Positions 12,091-24,271 of a stretch of 64,000 nucleotides of DNA are shown here, piece after piece. This DNA is from Petunia secreta (taxonomy: Eukaryota; Streptophyta; Magnoliopsida; Solanales; Solanaceae): assembly GCA_029990175.1 (NCBI GenBank), contig JARKIP010000023.1:26245501-26309500 (forward strand). Direction: 5' to 3'. The notes below the pieces were generated by a model, which saw nothing but the letters and a program-made list of their open reading frames with translations, searched no databases and was not told the DNA's origin. The position numbers and the translations under genes are program-made. Position 1 is the stretch's first letter, and each line of letters begins with the position of its first letter.

Positions 12091-12304
12091 GATGTCAGAA
12101 TTCGTAGATGCTCTATTGACACTGTATTTCGGGTGGATGTCTACACCTACATTTTATTGAAATATTTCTATCTAAATTATCACTATGAGTCAGTTTAATT
12201 ATTCGTGGTTCGCCTAAGGATGTAACATCAGTTTAATTATTCGTGGTTCGCCTAAGGATGTAACACTTAGGTGCCATCACGGCCCCGAAAATTGGGTTGT
12301 GACA
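9984..12304 (+). repeat. 3' LTR of element A
   Basis: 2321 bp with the same ends as the 5' LTR except GGGTTGTGACA at its right end. It differs by a shorter TA run (12047-12088) and by a private 38-bp tandem duplication (12190-12265). TTTAT follows immediately. Confidence 0.93.
12190..12265 (+). repeat. 38-bp tandem duplication private to the 3' LTR
   Basis: Two consecutive identical 38-bp units starting TCAGTTTAATTATTCG. The 5' LTR has one copy (near 4577-4614), so the duplication arose after insertion or during its reverse transcription. Confidence 0.9.
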
Positions 12305-12814
12305 TTTATTTGGGGTTTGGTTATGTGACCTTAAACCCTGTACATAGGCCTGGCCTGCGTATTGCGTATGCGAATAGGGTATCAGGTTCCTACCTGGATT
12401 GCCCTAAGATGTAAGGAATGAAGCCTTTAGCCTAATTTGATATATTTTTTTGCTTGTTGAATAGAGTGGGATCGTTTGGCAATGAATTCAAAGGACAAAG
12501 CGGTTGTTGAGTAATTGTGCTAACTTTGTAATGAGGTAAGTGTTTATATCCATTTCTTTGGAGGCACCTGGCCTCGTGGATTTTCTACCACGTGTTCCTT
12601 ACGTGTGTAGCTGCTTGGATTTACATTGTATATTATATGTTATGTCCTATTGTTGGTATTGCATTGAGGATCTGAGCATTGTACCATGGCTGTAAGTTGG
12701 CATCTACTTCCCGGCTGTCGATGAGAGTCCCGTGCCGGTAAAGGTTTATTATTGCATCACATTGCATTCATATGCATTATATGTCATTCATATGCATTAC
12801 ATTGCATATCATAT

Positions 12815-13125
12815 TGGGTGCAGGAGCATTCCGCCCAGGAGCAAGAGGATTCCGCTCCATTGTATCATATTGAGGATAGGAGGATTCTGCCCCAAGAGCA
12901 GGAGTATTCCGCTCTTATGTCAGATATTGAGTGCAGGAGTATTCCGCCTCAGCTTTACACTATATCGGGTGCAGAAGTATTCCGCCCCAGGAGAGTGCAG
13001 GAGTATTCCGCCTCTGGTTTATATTATATCGGGTGCAGGAGTATTCTGCCTAAGAGCAGGAGTATTCCGCTCCAGTTGGTTATCAGATTGGATTCCCCTC
13101 GAATGCAGGAGTATTCCGCTTCGGG
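12815..13125 (+). repeat. LTR-internal tandem repeats (GGAGTATTCCGC units)
   Basis: Imperfect units carrying GCAGGAGTATTCCGCC, spaced about 25-40 bp, inside the solo LTR. Homologous but differently sized arrays lie at 19908, 25030, 51903 and 61925, all within LTRs of the same family. They open long frames by chance. Confidence 0.85.
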
Positions 13126-13885
13126 ATGGGAGTACAGGCACATGTGACCCTTCGCATCATATTTCATTTCATCTCACTTCATTTCATTTCATCTCAATTC
13201 ATACTATTGTGTAGACTTGCGGTACATGACTACTGTTCTGCTTATATGTGTATTGCTTGTTTGTTGATATGCTTCTGGCACGCATCCTTGGTTGAGTTTA
13301 TGAGTTTCTTACGTGTCTCCGGTTATTATCTGGCTCTGCCTTTTTATAATTTAAATAAAAGAAATTTGGTCTATCTATTTCTTTTCTCCCTGGCCAGCTA
13401 TACTATTCTTTGAGGTGGCTAGTCTGCCCCACTTATTGAGTCCTTTTGACTCACCCTTGTTTGTTGTTTGTTTCTTGTCTATCTATTTCGTTTCGGCAGG
13501 TTCGCTCCAGAATTGAGTTCGCCACGTTGTGAAGGAGCGGAGACGACTTCAGCTGTCAGGGTGAGCCAGCTTTTATTCCGGATGGCCACCAGTTTATCGG
13601 TCATTATTTCAGTTGCATTTTGCTCCCTTCAGGAGGTATCTGTCTTCTTTTGTACTCTTAGATGTCTAGACTAGATAGCCCTAAACCTAGTATGTTGGGT
13701 AGTCAGCTGTAATTTCTTTTGTACAGCTTAGAGGTATCAGTATGTCTGTGTTTTGTTTTAAGCGTTTTCCTTGTCTATGAATTGTTATATTTATTTTCCT
13801 AATTTAATTGGTAAGGGTTCGCCCGACGGGTCTAGGGGAGGATGTTGGGTGCCCGCACGACCTAACCGGATTTCGGGTCGTGACA

Positions 13886-14700
13886 ATGTAGGATCATGCA
13901 GATTATTTTGCAACATTTGAGGGAAAGGAGGTGATGGTTTAGCAACAACTACAGCTTCTTCCTTGTAGCTCTCCATATTGCTTTCCAATGCTTTGTCCAC
14001 TACAGACACTATGAAGTAGGATCTTGCTATTTGGACGGAGCCCCTTAATAAAAATGTGGCCGAACACTTCATCAGTCTGACCATGGTGTGGGCAATCGCT
14101 CAACAAAGACTTAAACCTATCTCATTCTACACCCAGTTCTTTAAACAGACCCTGGCGGAAGGACACTATTTCACTTCTGTGTTTTGCAACCTTGCAAAAT
14201 GGAAAGAAATTAATCGAAAACTTCCTTCCTATCTTATCTCAGATGGTGGTGGAATTAGACAGCTGGCTCTTTAGCCACTTGTTTGCTTTATCCAATAAAA
14301 AAAATGAGAACATAGTGAGTCGTATATAATCATCTCACACATCAACATATTTGTAAGTGTCGCTGATCTCCAAAAAATTCTGAATGTGTTATTGAGGTAC
14401 TTCATATGATAACCCCGTGAACTGACCATTAGAGTGCAAGAGTTGGATCCGTTCATGTTTCAACTCAAATCAACCCGTGATGGTGGGCCTCACAATAGCT
14501 TTAGTCATGTTGTCAAGAGTGGGTCCGGCCACATCCGGTATTGCCCAATTATTGTTTTCTCCAGCCATCTCTAAAGGTTTTAAAACTAGGGCTAACTCGA
14601 GATTTTCTTTGAGTTTGGCTTCCTTTCTTAACTTGTGTAAGACTCTTTCAGGCTCAGTTTCAAAAGTATCGAGTCTACCGTCACTCTTGCTCCATTGCAT
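13886..14700 (-). pseudogene. Athila-like gag (proximal piece)
   Basis: Minus-strand translation gives Gag in order: an N-terminal part with WAIPDVAGPTLDNMTKAIVRP (about 14600-14480), then GQFTGLSYEVPQ, then NFLEISDTYKYVDV, then LLDKANKWLKSQL (14456-14270), then FFPF and KHRSEIVSFRQ, then CPHHGQTDEVFGH (about 14240-14060), then the PPFPQ linker before the solo LTR. Several stops and at least one frame change break it, and the usual zinc-finger region looks missing. Order and motifs fit Athila-type Gag. It continues into 1-224. The match is from family knowledge, not a search. Confidence 0.82.
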
Positions 14701-14799
14701 TTAGCACAAACCTCAAACATCAAAAGGCACCTAAAAATAAAATTAATCTTGAAAAAATAAAGAATAAATCATTACTCTAGAAAACTAATTAACACTTAA

Positions 14800-14817
14800 T
14801 CCCCAATAAAGGCGCCA
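14800..14817 (-). promoter_or_regulatory. Primer binding site of Athila-like element (tRNA-Asp type)
   Basis: On the minus strand, TGGCGCCTTTATTGGGGA resembles the tRNA-Asp primer site of Athila/Tat elements, which begins TGGCGCC and ends GGGGA, with about four differences. It lies between the 5' LTR and gag, as expected. Confidence 0.75.
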
Positions 14818-14823
14818 AAAACT

Positions 14824-15987
14824 TGTTATTCCGAACGCACATGCAAGTATATACGGTCGATCAAGCAATAAAGTGATAAGTAAAATATCGTTCCCATGAG
14901 GACAATTGATTAATTATTAACTAGAAAAACAACAATTCAAATATCGTTCAAGAGAGTTCAACAAGGTTGCAGTCTAGATATAACTAACAATTGAATGCAA
15001 GACAAAATCAAGATTCCTACAGATCAGTAGGAGGAAATATTCCAGGGTCATGGGACGTTCAACAATCCAGTTGTAGTCTTCCGCTAATTGAACTAATTTT
15101 ATTTATCTGGGTTGCCAATCACAACGTTTATTTTACTCACATAAGTCTTTCGATACTCTACTCGCCTATTCATGCTAACGTAACACCTATGCATCTATGT
15201 AATTAGAATTAACAAGAATGCATGTATTTTTCCTATTTATTAACTAAGCGTGACTCTTAGGTATATTTCAATCGTAGCTACAAAACCATTCTACGATTGC
15301 TAGGTTCAGGAACACACTCTATTTAATTCTATTGCAACCTACGGTTCTCATTCGGCTTCAATCTTAGGTTTGTAGATAGTACTTAACAACTGGCCAGTAA
15401 ATCAAGTAGTTAAAAGCAGAATTAAATAACAGTCCAATAATAAACTTAATATATATATTTCAATTAGCTTTAGAGTACAAGTTTCATGGTTAATCCATAA
15501 CCTAGAGTAATAGTGTTTAGCTACTCATAGTCACGGTAGCATTCCCACAAAATAATCCAAGGATCATGAAACAATGAACAGGAAAAAAGAAATTACAACT
15601 TTGTTGCCGAATCTTGACAACTCTAGCCTTTACTATTGTTTTTTTCTCCAAAAGTATGTAAGAAGACCTAAACTTATGTTTACAATAGTTTATATATAGA
15701 GTAGAATAAGTGGGGGACGACTTAAATCAGTCCAAACTCGTATAGGACTTGTTACAGCCAAAACACTGAGGCATGCCTCACATAGGTGGTTGTTTGCTCT
15801 GATGTCTTCAATTTTTAGCTTTCCTCCTGTCTATACATCTGTGCATGCTGAACATGGAAGGCTGTTTGGTCTGGTAGTGTTCTCCTCCAACCTTTTTCTC
15901 TTGCTTTCTTGTTCCAATTGTATGACATGAAAACCAAGCAAATGCGATAAAGAATTGACGTCAAAATTATACGAATTATCGTCAACA
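14824..15987 (-). repeat. 5' LTR of the Athila-like element
   Basis: About 1164 bp with TGTT and AACA ends, next to the tRNA-Asp-type primer site. It holds the motif ATCGTTCCCATGAGGAC, close to a sequence I recall from plant LTRs. The partner LTR would lie beyond the left edge, so the right boundary is by motif only. Confidence 0.6.
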
Positions 15988-16260
15988 TCAAAGATAGTTT
16001 TGTACATCATATTTAATGAATACCGTGAGTATAATCCTATTATTAGATTGCTTATGGGTATATGTTGCTCTCCATAACTATAAATGAGAGGCTATGGAGA
16101 CATTCAAGAAATTATCGCTTGTTTTTCATTCAATGCTCGTGTGTAACATTTGAATGAAATTGGTTGACCCAGATGTGTTTATAAGCTGAAAATCAATGAG
16201 TTGGGCATGTCCAAACTTATGGCTTTTGGCTTATTTAGGCTTATAATTAGTTAGCTTATT
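15988..16260. other. Intergenic, no gene seen
   Basis: AT-rich single-copy-like DNA between two retroelement LTRs. A stretch near 16180-16255 (ATAAGCTGAAAATC, GGCTTATTTAGGCTTAT) resembles MITE debris, but no ends were found. Confidence 0.5.
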
Positions 16261-17600
16261 TGTCACGACCCAAAAACCCGAATAGGTCGTGAGGGCACCC
16301 AATTAACCAAGTTCGGCAAACCCCACTTGATTGCGAATAATTAGTATAAACTTTACTACGAAATATGTAAATATTTCAATAATATCTCATAAAAGAAATA
16401 AGTAAAGTAGAAATATCCCAACAACAAAACGTTTAAGGACTCCCCGAATCATGAACATCTAAGAATGTCGAATAAGTTATACAACTCCAAAATCACGGAA
16501 ATACATCATAGGGAAATATAAACTATATAGGTGGCCACCACTGACTAAGGGTTGGCTCACCGCTAATAGAAGGATGCTCTGTCTCGGTCAACCCCGATGC
16601 TCACTGGTAGAAGGCGTCGAATCTTTAAGACATAAAATAAACCAACAAAGAAAAGGAAAAAAAAAGGGTGAGTCGAGTGACTCAATAAGCGGGGACGGGC
16701 TCCAACAAAAACTAGCAAGTTGCTCATATATAGAAAGCAAAACAACTCAAAGGTAATGGAAATGCAAAGTGAAACCATTTAATTGATAAACAAGTAATAT
16801 TCATTCTTATACATCAAAGTACTATAACACTTCTATTGTAACTCGAGGATATGTATGAAACCACGTCTTACTACAATAATATGCACGGAACTACATCGTG
16901 CTATGATAAGTTGTACGGAACTACATCGTACCACAATAATAAGTACGGAACAACCTTGTACTACGATAATATGCACGGAATTACATCGTGCCACAATAAT
17001 GTATAAAGAAGGATATATCATACATAGGATGCGGAGCAAGTCCACCAAGAAAGTAAAATACACTTACCTCGGTCCGAAGCTCACTAGCTACTCAACAATA
17101 GTTTTCCTTTCGAATCTCTTCCAAATGTTCTCGCTCTATTAAAGGAATGTAATACAATAAATACCAAGGCTAATAGTTAAACATTACAAACCTTAAGAAA
17201 AAGGGCTTAAGAAATCAACTTAAAAGTTAACCCCGGGCAGCATGGTCAAATCCCGAAATTGAACTCACAATCGCATTACTCATAACTAAAGGATTCTAAA
17301 TATATATTCAAAATCCTATCTTGATAAAATTTAGACCTTCAATTAACCAAATTAGTGTTATAGGGTTTGAGATAAAACTCCCAAATTTCTTCCATGAAAT
17401 CTCGTGATTTAGGACTTGAAACAAGACATTCAAGTATCTAAGTACAATATACTAATATTTTAGTCCAAAGGGAAAAATCATACCTGTAAATTAATAAGGT
17501 ATCCGATTCTAATGGAAAACAAAAACAGAATGCTAAGCTAAAATTTCACTACATGGCAGTGAAGAACGAAACAGAGGAGCTAAGTGGCCAAATGCAAGAC
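16261..17600 (-). repeat. Reverse-oriented LTR-like fragment of a divergent family
   Basis: It begins TGTCACGACCCAAAAACC, the reverse complement of the GGGTCGTGACA end seen in the other LTRs. Inside, GGTGAGTCGAGTGACTCAATAAG and CACTTACCTCGGTCC run parallel to blocks in the LTR at 19249. The far end is not defined; about 17.6 kb is a guess. No internal region or flanking duplication was found. Confidence 0.5.
16855..17005. repeat. ~30-bp tandem repeat
   Basis: Four to five units carrying ACGGAACTACATCGT followed by GCTA or CCACAATAAT, within the LTR-like fragment. Confidence 0.8.
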
Positions 17601-19248
17601 CATTACCATTACCTAGTCATTATCCATATTATTCACCTCTCTATCATGGCATAATCATTAGCCCGATTATTACGTAATAGTTACATTCCATTAACACATT
17701 GGCATATCAATAACTTAAGCTAATGGAAGTTAAAATACAACTACAACAGTGGAGAGATAGAGAAAGTATTTCCATACCTGATACTATTATTATCCTCACG
17801 GTTTCAATTGCCAATTTTTCTTTCAGGGACACCACTAGTTGAGTCAACTATGATGGCATATTTTCTTTTCCATTCTAGGTCTACTAAGTGGTCTTCAATG
17901 TCCTATAAATAAATATAGTCTAGCAAATATATCATGGGCCTACTCCTCTATTACATCCTAAATAAATGGGATTTTTATACCACATTTCCACACATCATAA
18001 AATATTATATATTTTTACCCATTTTAAACTTTATTTCGTTATATGAACATTTTGGCATAAATATTTACCCACCTGCCCATTTTGACATAAATATTTACCC
18101 ATCTTCCCATTAAAGAAAGCCTATGGCTTTTCATCATCTTATTCCATGGCACCATTTTTCCCCAAATCAGAGACACAAAGCCAGACTCTCCAATTTTATT
18201 ACACCGTCGGAACTGCCACCTGACTGTCGACGGCGACCACCATCATCATCATCTCTGGCCAAAAATTACATGATCGGAAACCTCAATTTTCCGAGTCATT
18301 TGGCGTAGATCGTTGTTCAAAGAACTGGAAAAACCCTAACTCTGGCGACTATTTGACTTTTCCAGCCAATATTTTCACCATAGGTTCTGATATTGTGCTT
18401 AAGTCGATGTTATGTTCCCATGCACACTAGATCCTTAGTGTAGTTTAAATCCATAATTCTATTTCTTAATGTATTTCAAAATTTGTATGAGGTCTTCTTA
18501 GCCTTATGTTTAATTGTTTGGAATCTTCTATTGTTTCTTTATATGAAATATCCATAGCCATATTCTGCTGAAAGATAGGAACTTCAAATCTCTAACCTGA
18601 ACCTTGTTCATAACTTGTGGTTTGCTTCCTCTTGTATCTATAGTCATAAGTTAATACTTTTAGTTTGTTGTTTCTTCTGAAAGAATTTAAGATGATGGCT
18701 GCTAATATTTTAAATTTGGTGTTCAAAGTTAAGAAAGAATATGGCTAATAGCATGATAGCAGGTTTTGGTCTCTTTTGTTCTTTTTTATCTTGTTTGATC
18801 ATATTTTAATTTGACTTAAGAAGCTAAGTTCAGCCTTACTTTAGGTTCTGTTTGCTATACATGTTTGAGCTGAAGTTGTTGTCTCATGTCTTCCTGATTT
18901 CTCTCCTCTTCATTGTTGTCTATATCAAGATGACAATAGGATAGAATTCTTTTCTTTTGTGTTCTGATCATTTATCCTAAAGTAAAGTACTTTTGTGTTT
19001 GGTTGCCCGTTTCCTTTGTGGCCTCTGCCAAAATATTATAATTAACAATCAAGAGGTAATGATAATTTGCTTGACTTTAGGAGCATTTGATGCCCTGATC
19101 ATGCCTTTTCTTTTGTACTTCACACAATACGAATATGGCATTCTGCTCTTTGTCATTGTTCTGTTAATTAGCTTCCCAACTCTTTTTCACTGTTTATTTT
19201 GTGTCCATTAGATTTCTAATATTTTTTCTTTTTCTCTTTCTCTGTATT
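17601..19248. other. Low-copy, T-rich DNA; possible remains of a host locus
   Basis: No retroelement sequence is recognised. Around 18120-18330 a less AT-rich stretch has a 61-codon frame and could be a first-exon fragment. The rest is T-rich and intron-like, with a donor-like GAG/GTAATG near 19054 and an acceptor-like ACTTTAG/GAG near 19080. Before the insertion of the array at 19249-29164 this DNA was joined to 29165 onward. No product can be named. Confidence 0.35.
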
Positions 19249-21854
19249 TGACACGACCCAGAATCCGGCTAGGCCATGGGGCACCCGACATCTTTCCCTA
19301 GACCCGTCGGGCGAACCCTTACCAATTAAATTAGGAAAATAAATACAATTCAATTCATAAATAATAACAAGACTTAGAAAAGGCACAGACATAGTGATAC
19401 CTCTAAGCTGTACAAAAGAAATTACAACTGACTACCCAACATACTAGGTTTAGGGGTATCCAGACTAGACATCTAAGAGTACAAAAGAATACATACGCCT
19501 CCTGAAGAAAGACAAATACAATTGAAATAATAAACATAAAACTGGTGGCCATCCGGAATAAAAGCTGGCTCACCCTGACAGCTGAAGTCGTCTTCTCTCC
19601 TTCACAACGTGGCGAACTCAATCCTGCAGTGAACCTGCCGAAACGGAATAGATAGACAAGAAATAAATAACAAACGAGGGTGAGTCAAAAGGACTCAATA
19701 AGTAGGGCAGACTAGCCACCTCAAAGAATAGGATAGTTAGCCAGGGAAAAGAAAAGCAAATAAACCAAATCCATCTTATTTAAACTATAAAAAGGCAGAA
19801 CATATAGGTATCCCGAACATATCAACAATCAGAAATACATGAAACATACACGAAACATCGGAATGTAATCACATAATCACAGAAACCAGCTGGAGCGGAC
19901 TACTCCTACTCCTGGGGAGGAATACTCCTGCACCCGATATAATATGAACGAGAGGCGGAATACTCCTGCACTCTCCTGGGGCGGTATACTCCTGCACCCG
20001 ATATAATGTAAACCAGAGGCGGAATACTCCTGCACTCTCCTGTGGCGGAGTCTTCCTGCACCCGGTATAATACAAACCAAAGGCGGAATACTCCTGCACA
20101 CTCCTAGGGCGGAATACTCCTGCACCCGATATAATGAAAACCAGATGCGGAATACTCCTGCACTCTCCTGGGGCGGAATGCTCATGCACCCGATATAATG
20201 TAAACTGGAGGCGGAATACTCCTGCACCCGATATAATGTAACCAGAGGTGGAATACTCTTGCACTCTCTTGGGGCGGAATACTCCTGCACCCGATATAAT
20301 ATAAAACAGAGGCGGAATAATCCTGCACACGATATAATATAAACCAGACACGAAATACTCCAGCACTCTCCTTGAGTGGAATACTCCTGCACCCTATATA
20401 ATGTAAACCAAAGGCAGAATACTCCAGCACTCTCCTGGGGCGAAATACTCCTGCACCCGATATAATGTAGCAGCCCATAATTAGAAAATATAATGCATAT
20501 GAATGCGATATAATGCAACAATAACTCTTCACCGGCGCGGGACTCTCATCGACTGCCGGGAAGTATATGCCAACTCAGAGCCAGAGTACAATGCTCAAAT
20601 CCTTAATGCAATACCAACAACCGGACATAACATATAATATACAATGTAAATCCAAAGTTAAGGTCTAATGAGTATGCCTATCGGCAGCTACACACGTAAG
20701 GAACACGTGGTAGATTATCTAGAAGGCCAAGGGCCTCCAAATAAATGGATACAAACACTTACCTCGTTCCATTGCTACTCAACAACAGCTTTGCCCTTTG
20801 TATTCACTACCAAACAATCCTGCTCTATTCAATAAGCAGAAAAATATATCAAATAAGACTAAAGGCTTCATTCCTTACATCTTAGGGTAATCCGGTTAGG
20901 AACCTGATACCCTATTCGCATACGCGATACGTAGGTAAGGCCTATGTCCAGGGTCAAAAGTCACATAACCAAACTCTTAATAAATTATATTTATGGGTTG
21001 CCCGTAACTCCCTGAGTATGAATATATAATCGATTCCATTATTGGGGTCCAATTACCTTTTAAACTATCAATTTAACTTATTAGAATGATGTCAAATATT
21101 CCAATTTCTACCAAAAATATATTCAAACACATATAATAAACTGAAATAATGAATTAACATCATTACCTGGATATTTCGGGGCAAAAATTATACTATTTTT
21201 CTCTTTCTCCTTTCCCTTTTTCCTTCTTTCTTTGAATTTTTCTTTTCTCTGTTTTATGTTGATGCTTCTGTTTCTGTTCGTCCTTAGCTTTAAGCTAAGG
21301 ACCCCCACAACCTTTATTTCTTTCTTTCCTTTTATCCTTTTCTTTCTTTTTCCTTTTTTATTTATTTTATTTTCGTAACAAAATTAAAATGCAGTCCTAC
21401 GAAATCCAAAATATTTCCAAATTTGTCAAGTAAGTTATTCAAAATATATATAACATACTTGCAAAGGCGGATCTTAAATCAAATTTCCGAAACTCAAGAT
21501 ACGAATTAAACAGAAAAATATCAAATTATTAACTTTCGGCATTTTAACGAAAACTACCTGAACGACCTCGAAATTCACTTTTGAAAGTTCACACAAGTCA
21601 AAAATAATCATACGAACCGAATGACGCTTTCGAATTTTGAATCGGAGCTCATTCGCCAAAATCGAGCTCGAAAACCTATTTTTTTAAGATTTACCGACAA
21701 TGAAAACTGATACCTTCTTCTGATACCTTCCAAATGAAGTCCGATTTAGCCCAAATTTTTCAGACAGGTCCTAATGGACCTTATAAATATTTTAAAACTA
21801 TCGACATGCCAATCGAAGTCCTAACTTCCGAAACGGCTGACCGAAGTCGTTTTA
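19249..21854 (-). repeat. LTR a of the array
   Basis: 2606 bp. The left end is TGACACGACCCAG and the right end is GACCGAAGTCGTTTTA, where the family has ...CGTTTCA, so the terminal CA has become TA. It is followed by the family's polypurine tract in reverse (TTCTCCTCCAC). Confidence 0.88.
19908..20470 (-). repeat. LTR-internal tandem repeats in LTR a
   Basis: Alternating units built on GGCGGAATACTCCTGCA plus either CCCGATATAATGTAAACCAG or CTCTCCTGG. They are regular enough to open three overlapping minus-strand frames that I regard as non-coding. Confidence 0.88.
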
Positions 21855-22102
21855 TTCTCCTCCACTTAGACTTTCATTCGACCTCAAACGAACTTGAGTC
21901 TGAAGCAAAATTCACGCAGATAACAAGAGAACTTGCACAACCTTCATAAATTACTCTACAGAAATTGTCTCATGATTACAGAATCTGAATTATAACATGA
22001 ACCCCGCACTCTTGGAATAAAACATATCTGGATAATATCATAACACCATTGCCCAGCTTATTCTGACTAAGTTGTTTCTTCCTTGATCATGAGAGGAGAG
22101 TT

Positions 22103-22306
22103 TTACTTTTTTGAAACTAGGATACATGGCGCTCTGGATAGATTAACATGACAAATCACCTTGTCAATATATTTTGCGATGTAGAACAGGCCGATGAAAC
22201 TAAGAATTAGCTTACGCTTCAGCAACGCCTTAGAATTTGGTATTGGAGGAAGACTCCTCCACTTAGAGCATAAATTCATACACCTAATTTGAATAGGAAT
22301 AGTCAT
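22103..22306 (-). pseudogene. Integrase C-terminal remnant
   Basis: A 67-codon frame contains LKRKLILSFIGLFYIAKYIDK, corresponding to the chromovirus integrase stretch GKLSPRFIGPFEVLERIG near the end of pol. It is decayed. A second copy is at 27239-27442. Confidence 0.6.
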
Positions 22307-23159
22307 CCTTACATAACCTGCTGGACCTAGGAAAACTTAGCTAAAAACAGAATGCGGCTCAGACCTAAGCTACCAAATTACCCTCTCGAGTTGCCAAACG
22401 ACAGCAACTCCCTAGTTCACAACTTTATATCTTTGCCATAAGCACCACCGCCTGATGAATCAAATCAGAGGTCAAATGATGCCTCTCATTACCTTTAGTA
22501 GTCCTAAACAAAACAATGTGTTTACCTAGCTATCTTGACACACACTCTGGCTCAATACAGGGAACATCACAAATGGCTACTAACCGCCCAAATTCCCTAG
22601 TGCTGCACGAAGAAGAGATGGCGATGGATTGAGTATAGGAATAATTAGAGCTCCACAAAGCTCATCTTCTTATTTGCTTGGCTACCAAAACTAGACTACT
22701 TCCGAGACATACTAGACAAAGAATCGTAATTAAAGACTATTATGAGCATTAAGGAATAAAATCCATGCCCATTTAATCTGCCTATAAGAAGGAAACTCTG
22801 AAAATTTACCAGAAAACTCTTTTTTAACTAAGACATGCTCATAGAATAATATGACTCTACTGGCATTTTGAAAAAAGAGAAGACACATAGATCGAATATC
22901 ACTTACTAATCATTTTGCACTGGAAGAAGTGATAACACTTTCTGGTGGTGACAAATAAGAATCCCATCATCCTACCAACACTGAATTTCAAAGAGAAAGG
23001 TAGACTGACTTGACATAATAACAGAAGGTGGCACATCAAGATGCCAAGCAGACAATACTAATACTCACTCACAAATCTCTCACATTTGAACGAGATAAAC
23101 TAGTACGGTTTCACAAATTCCCTCAATAAATCATACTAGAAGCTCACCCCGCTCTAACT

Positions 23160-24130
23160 TTTGGTATGCCTCATACCTCCGAGCAGTATCAACAACATCA
23201 AATGAAGTCCCGACCTCAATCCCTCGAGTCATCTGGGACCTCTACAAAGGAGAAAAGGTATCAATAAATCTTCGAACCATTTTCGAAGTCTCATGGACTA
23301 CTTCTAGTGCATACCCAGGAATTCTAGAGAATTCAATCTCATATTCTGAAACCAACAGACTAATCGACAGGCTACCCTGTCTAATCCACTCAAACTGGCG
23401 ATGCTTTTCCTCTCGCTCGCTGCGAGAAATGAACTTTTCCACGAATCTATGTGAAAACTCGCACCAAGTCAACTTAGGTAAGCCCTGCCTAGCTGATAAA
23501 AGAGCGGTCCACCAATATAAGGTTGGACCCAGAATTAGGAAAGCATTATAACCAAGAGCCTGAAGGATACGTTGACATCATTTTTTTAAAAAAAAAATAG
23601 ACGGGGATTATCTGATGCGTGCCCTGAGAATATCAAAAGGTTCAATTGGGTAGAATAATACAGCCTCTTCAGACACTTGGACCGAGCCATTACTTGGGCT
23701 AGCTAACCAGCCAGAATAACTAGAGGCACAACACATGCTGCCTCCGGAACATAATTTACTGCAACAATATTATGAACTGGAACAGGAGCTCCCTAAGACC
23801 GAACGTCTGCATCTGCGGCAACCTGATGAGCTTCCTAGGGAATAATAGGTTTTTGCGGTATCTGTGTCGCTAATATTCTCGTAAAAGCATCATAGAGAGC
23901 CAGGGGAATCACAAGGCCCTGCTCTCTTGCCCATCACGAGCTCGTACAGCTGGGGCCTGTGCAACTGGATCATCAGCACGATCCACAACTTTTGGGGCTT
24001 GAGTAGCTCTAGCCCCAGGCTAGACTACTTCGTCCTGAACTCCTACCGTTTAGTGATTTATCGCACGAAGGATCACAATTACTACGAAGGAATTAACAAA
24101 AATATTTTTACATCCCAGAACGACGCATGA
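23160..24130 (-). pseudogene. Decayed chromovirus gag of the array element
   Basis: Short frames match Gag of element C in order. The 23472-23242 piece has LTWCEFSHRFVEKF, then REEKHRQFEWIRQGSL and VRRFIDTFSP, with C showing TWSEFSHRFMEKF and VRRFIDGLSP. Upstream on the minus strand (about 23900-23500) are an LATQIPQ-like motif and a WWTAL motif. Several stops and an A-rich insertion near 23582 break it. It is too damaged to make Gag. Confidence 0.75.
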
Positions 24131-24255
24131 TTAGAAAAGAAGAAAGAGAAACTTCCTAAATGCCATCATAGCCCCTCGTAGATAAGTACGATCGTCTACG
24201 TACCCATCAGCGAGAATCTACTAGACACTGTCTTAGTCTGGATAGACTCTAAACC

Positions 24256-24269
24256 GGGCTCTGATACCA
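24256..24269 (-). promoter_or_regulatory. Primer binding site of the array element
   Basis: The minus strand reads TGGTATCAGAGCCC, the tRNA-iMet-type site, 2 bp from LTR b. Confidence 0.9.
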
Positions 24270-24271
24270 AC

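Larger units (their letters stand above)
2324..12304 (+). mobile_element. Full-length Tekay-like chromovirus, element A
   Basis: A complete Ty3/gypsy element of 9981 bp: 5' LTR (2324-4657), tRNA-Met type primer site (4661), one gag-pol frame (4869-9848), polypurine tract (9973-9983), 3' LTR (9984-12304). It is flanked by a perfect duplication TTTAT (2319-2323, 12305-12309). The order gag-PR-RT-RNaseH-IN plus a C-terminal chromodomain-like end marks a chromovirus, and LTR size and motifs suggest the Tekay/Del lineage. It lies inside the solo LTR 225-13885 and is therefore younger. Two in-frame stops and several lost catalytic residues make it non-autonomous. Confidence 0.95.
225..13885 (+). 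mobile_element. Solo LTR of a Tekay-like family, split by two later insertions
   Basis: The LTR begins TGAAACGACC at 225 and ends GGGTCGTGACA at 13885. It is flanked by ATGTA at 220-224 and 13886-13890, a perfect 5-bp target duplication. No internal region belongs to it, so it is a solo LTR left by LTR-LTR recombination. After removing the Mutator-like element (293-1481 plus one 10-bp duplication) and element A (2324-12304 plus one TTTAT), about 2476 bp remain. That agrees with the 2200-2720 bp LTRs of the same family at 50566, 19249 and 24272. It sits inside the Athila-like gag-pol. Confidence 0.9.
21855..24271 (-). mobile_element. Internal region of the array element, copy 1
   Basis: About 2.4 kb between LTRs a and b. 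On the minus strand it runs: primer site (24256-24269), decayed gag (about 24130-23160), unrecognised sequence, an integrase C-terminal remnant (22306-22103), a weak hairpin and a polypurine tract (about 21900-21855). Protease, RT and RNase H are missing. This is typical of a non-autonomous derivative. Confidence 0.8.

Noticed and set aside
19908..20470. CRISPR-like spaced repeats
   Set aside because: Units vary, the spacers are themselves repeated, the organism is a plant, and the array lies in an LTR.
19877..20521. 214-codon minus-strand frame
   Set aside because: It covers the tandem repeats of an LTR, three frames overlap, and no domain is visible.
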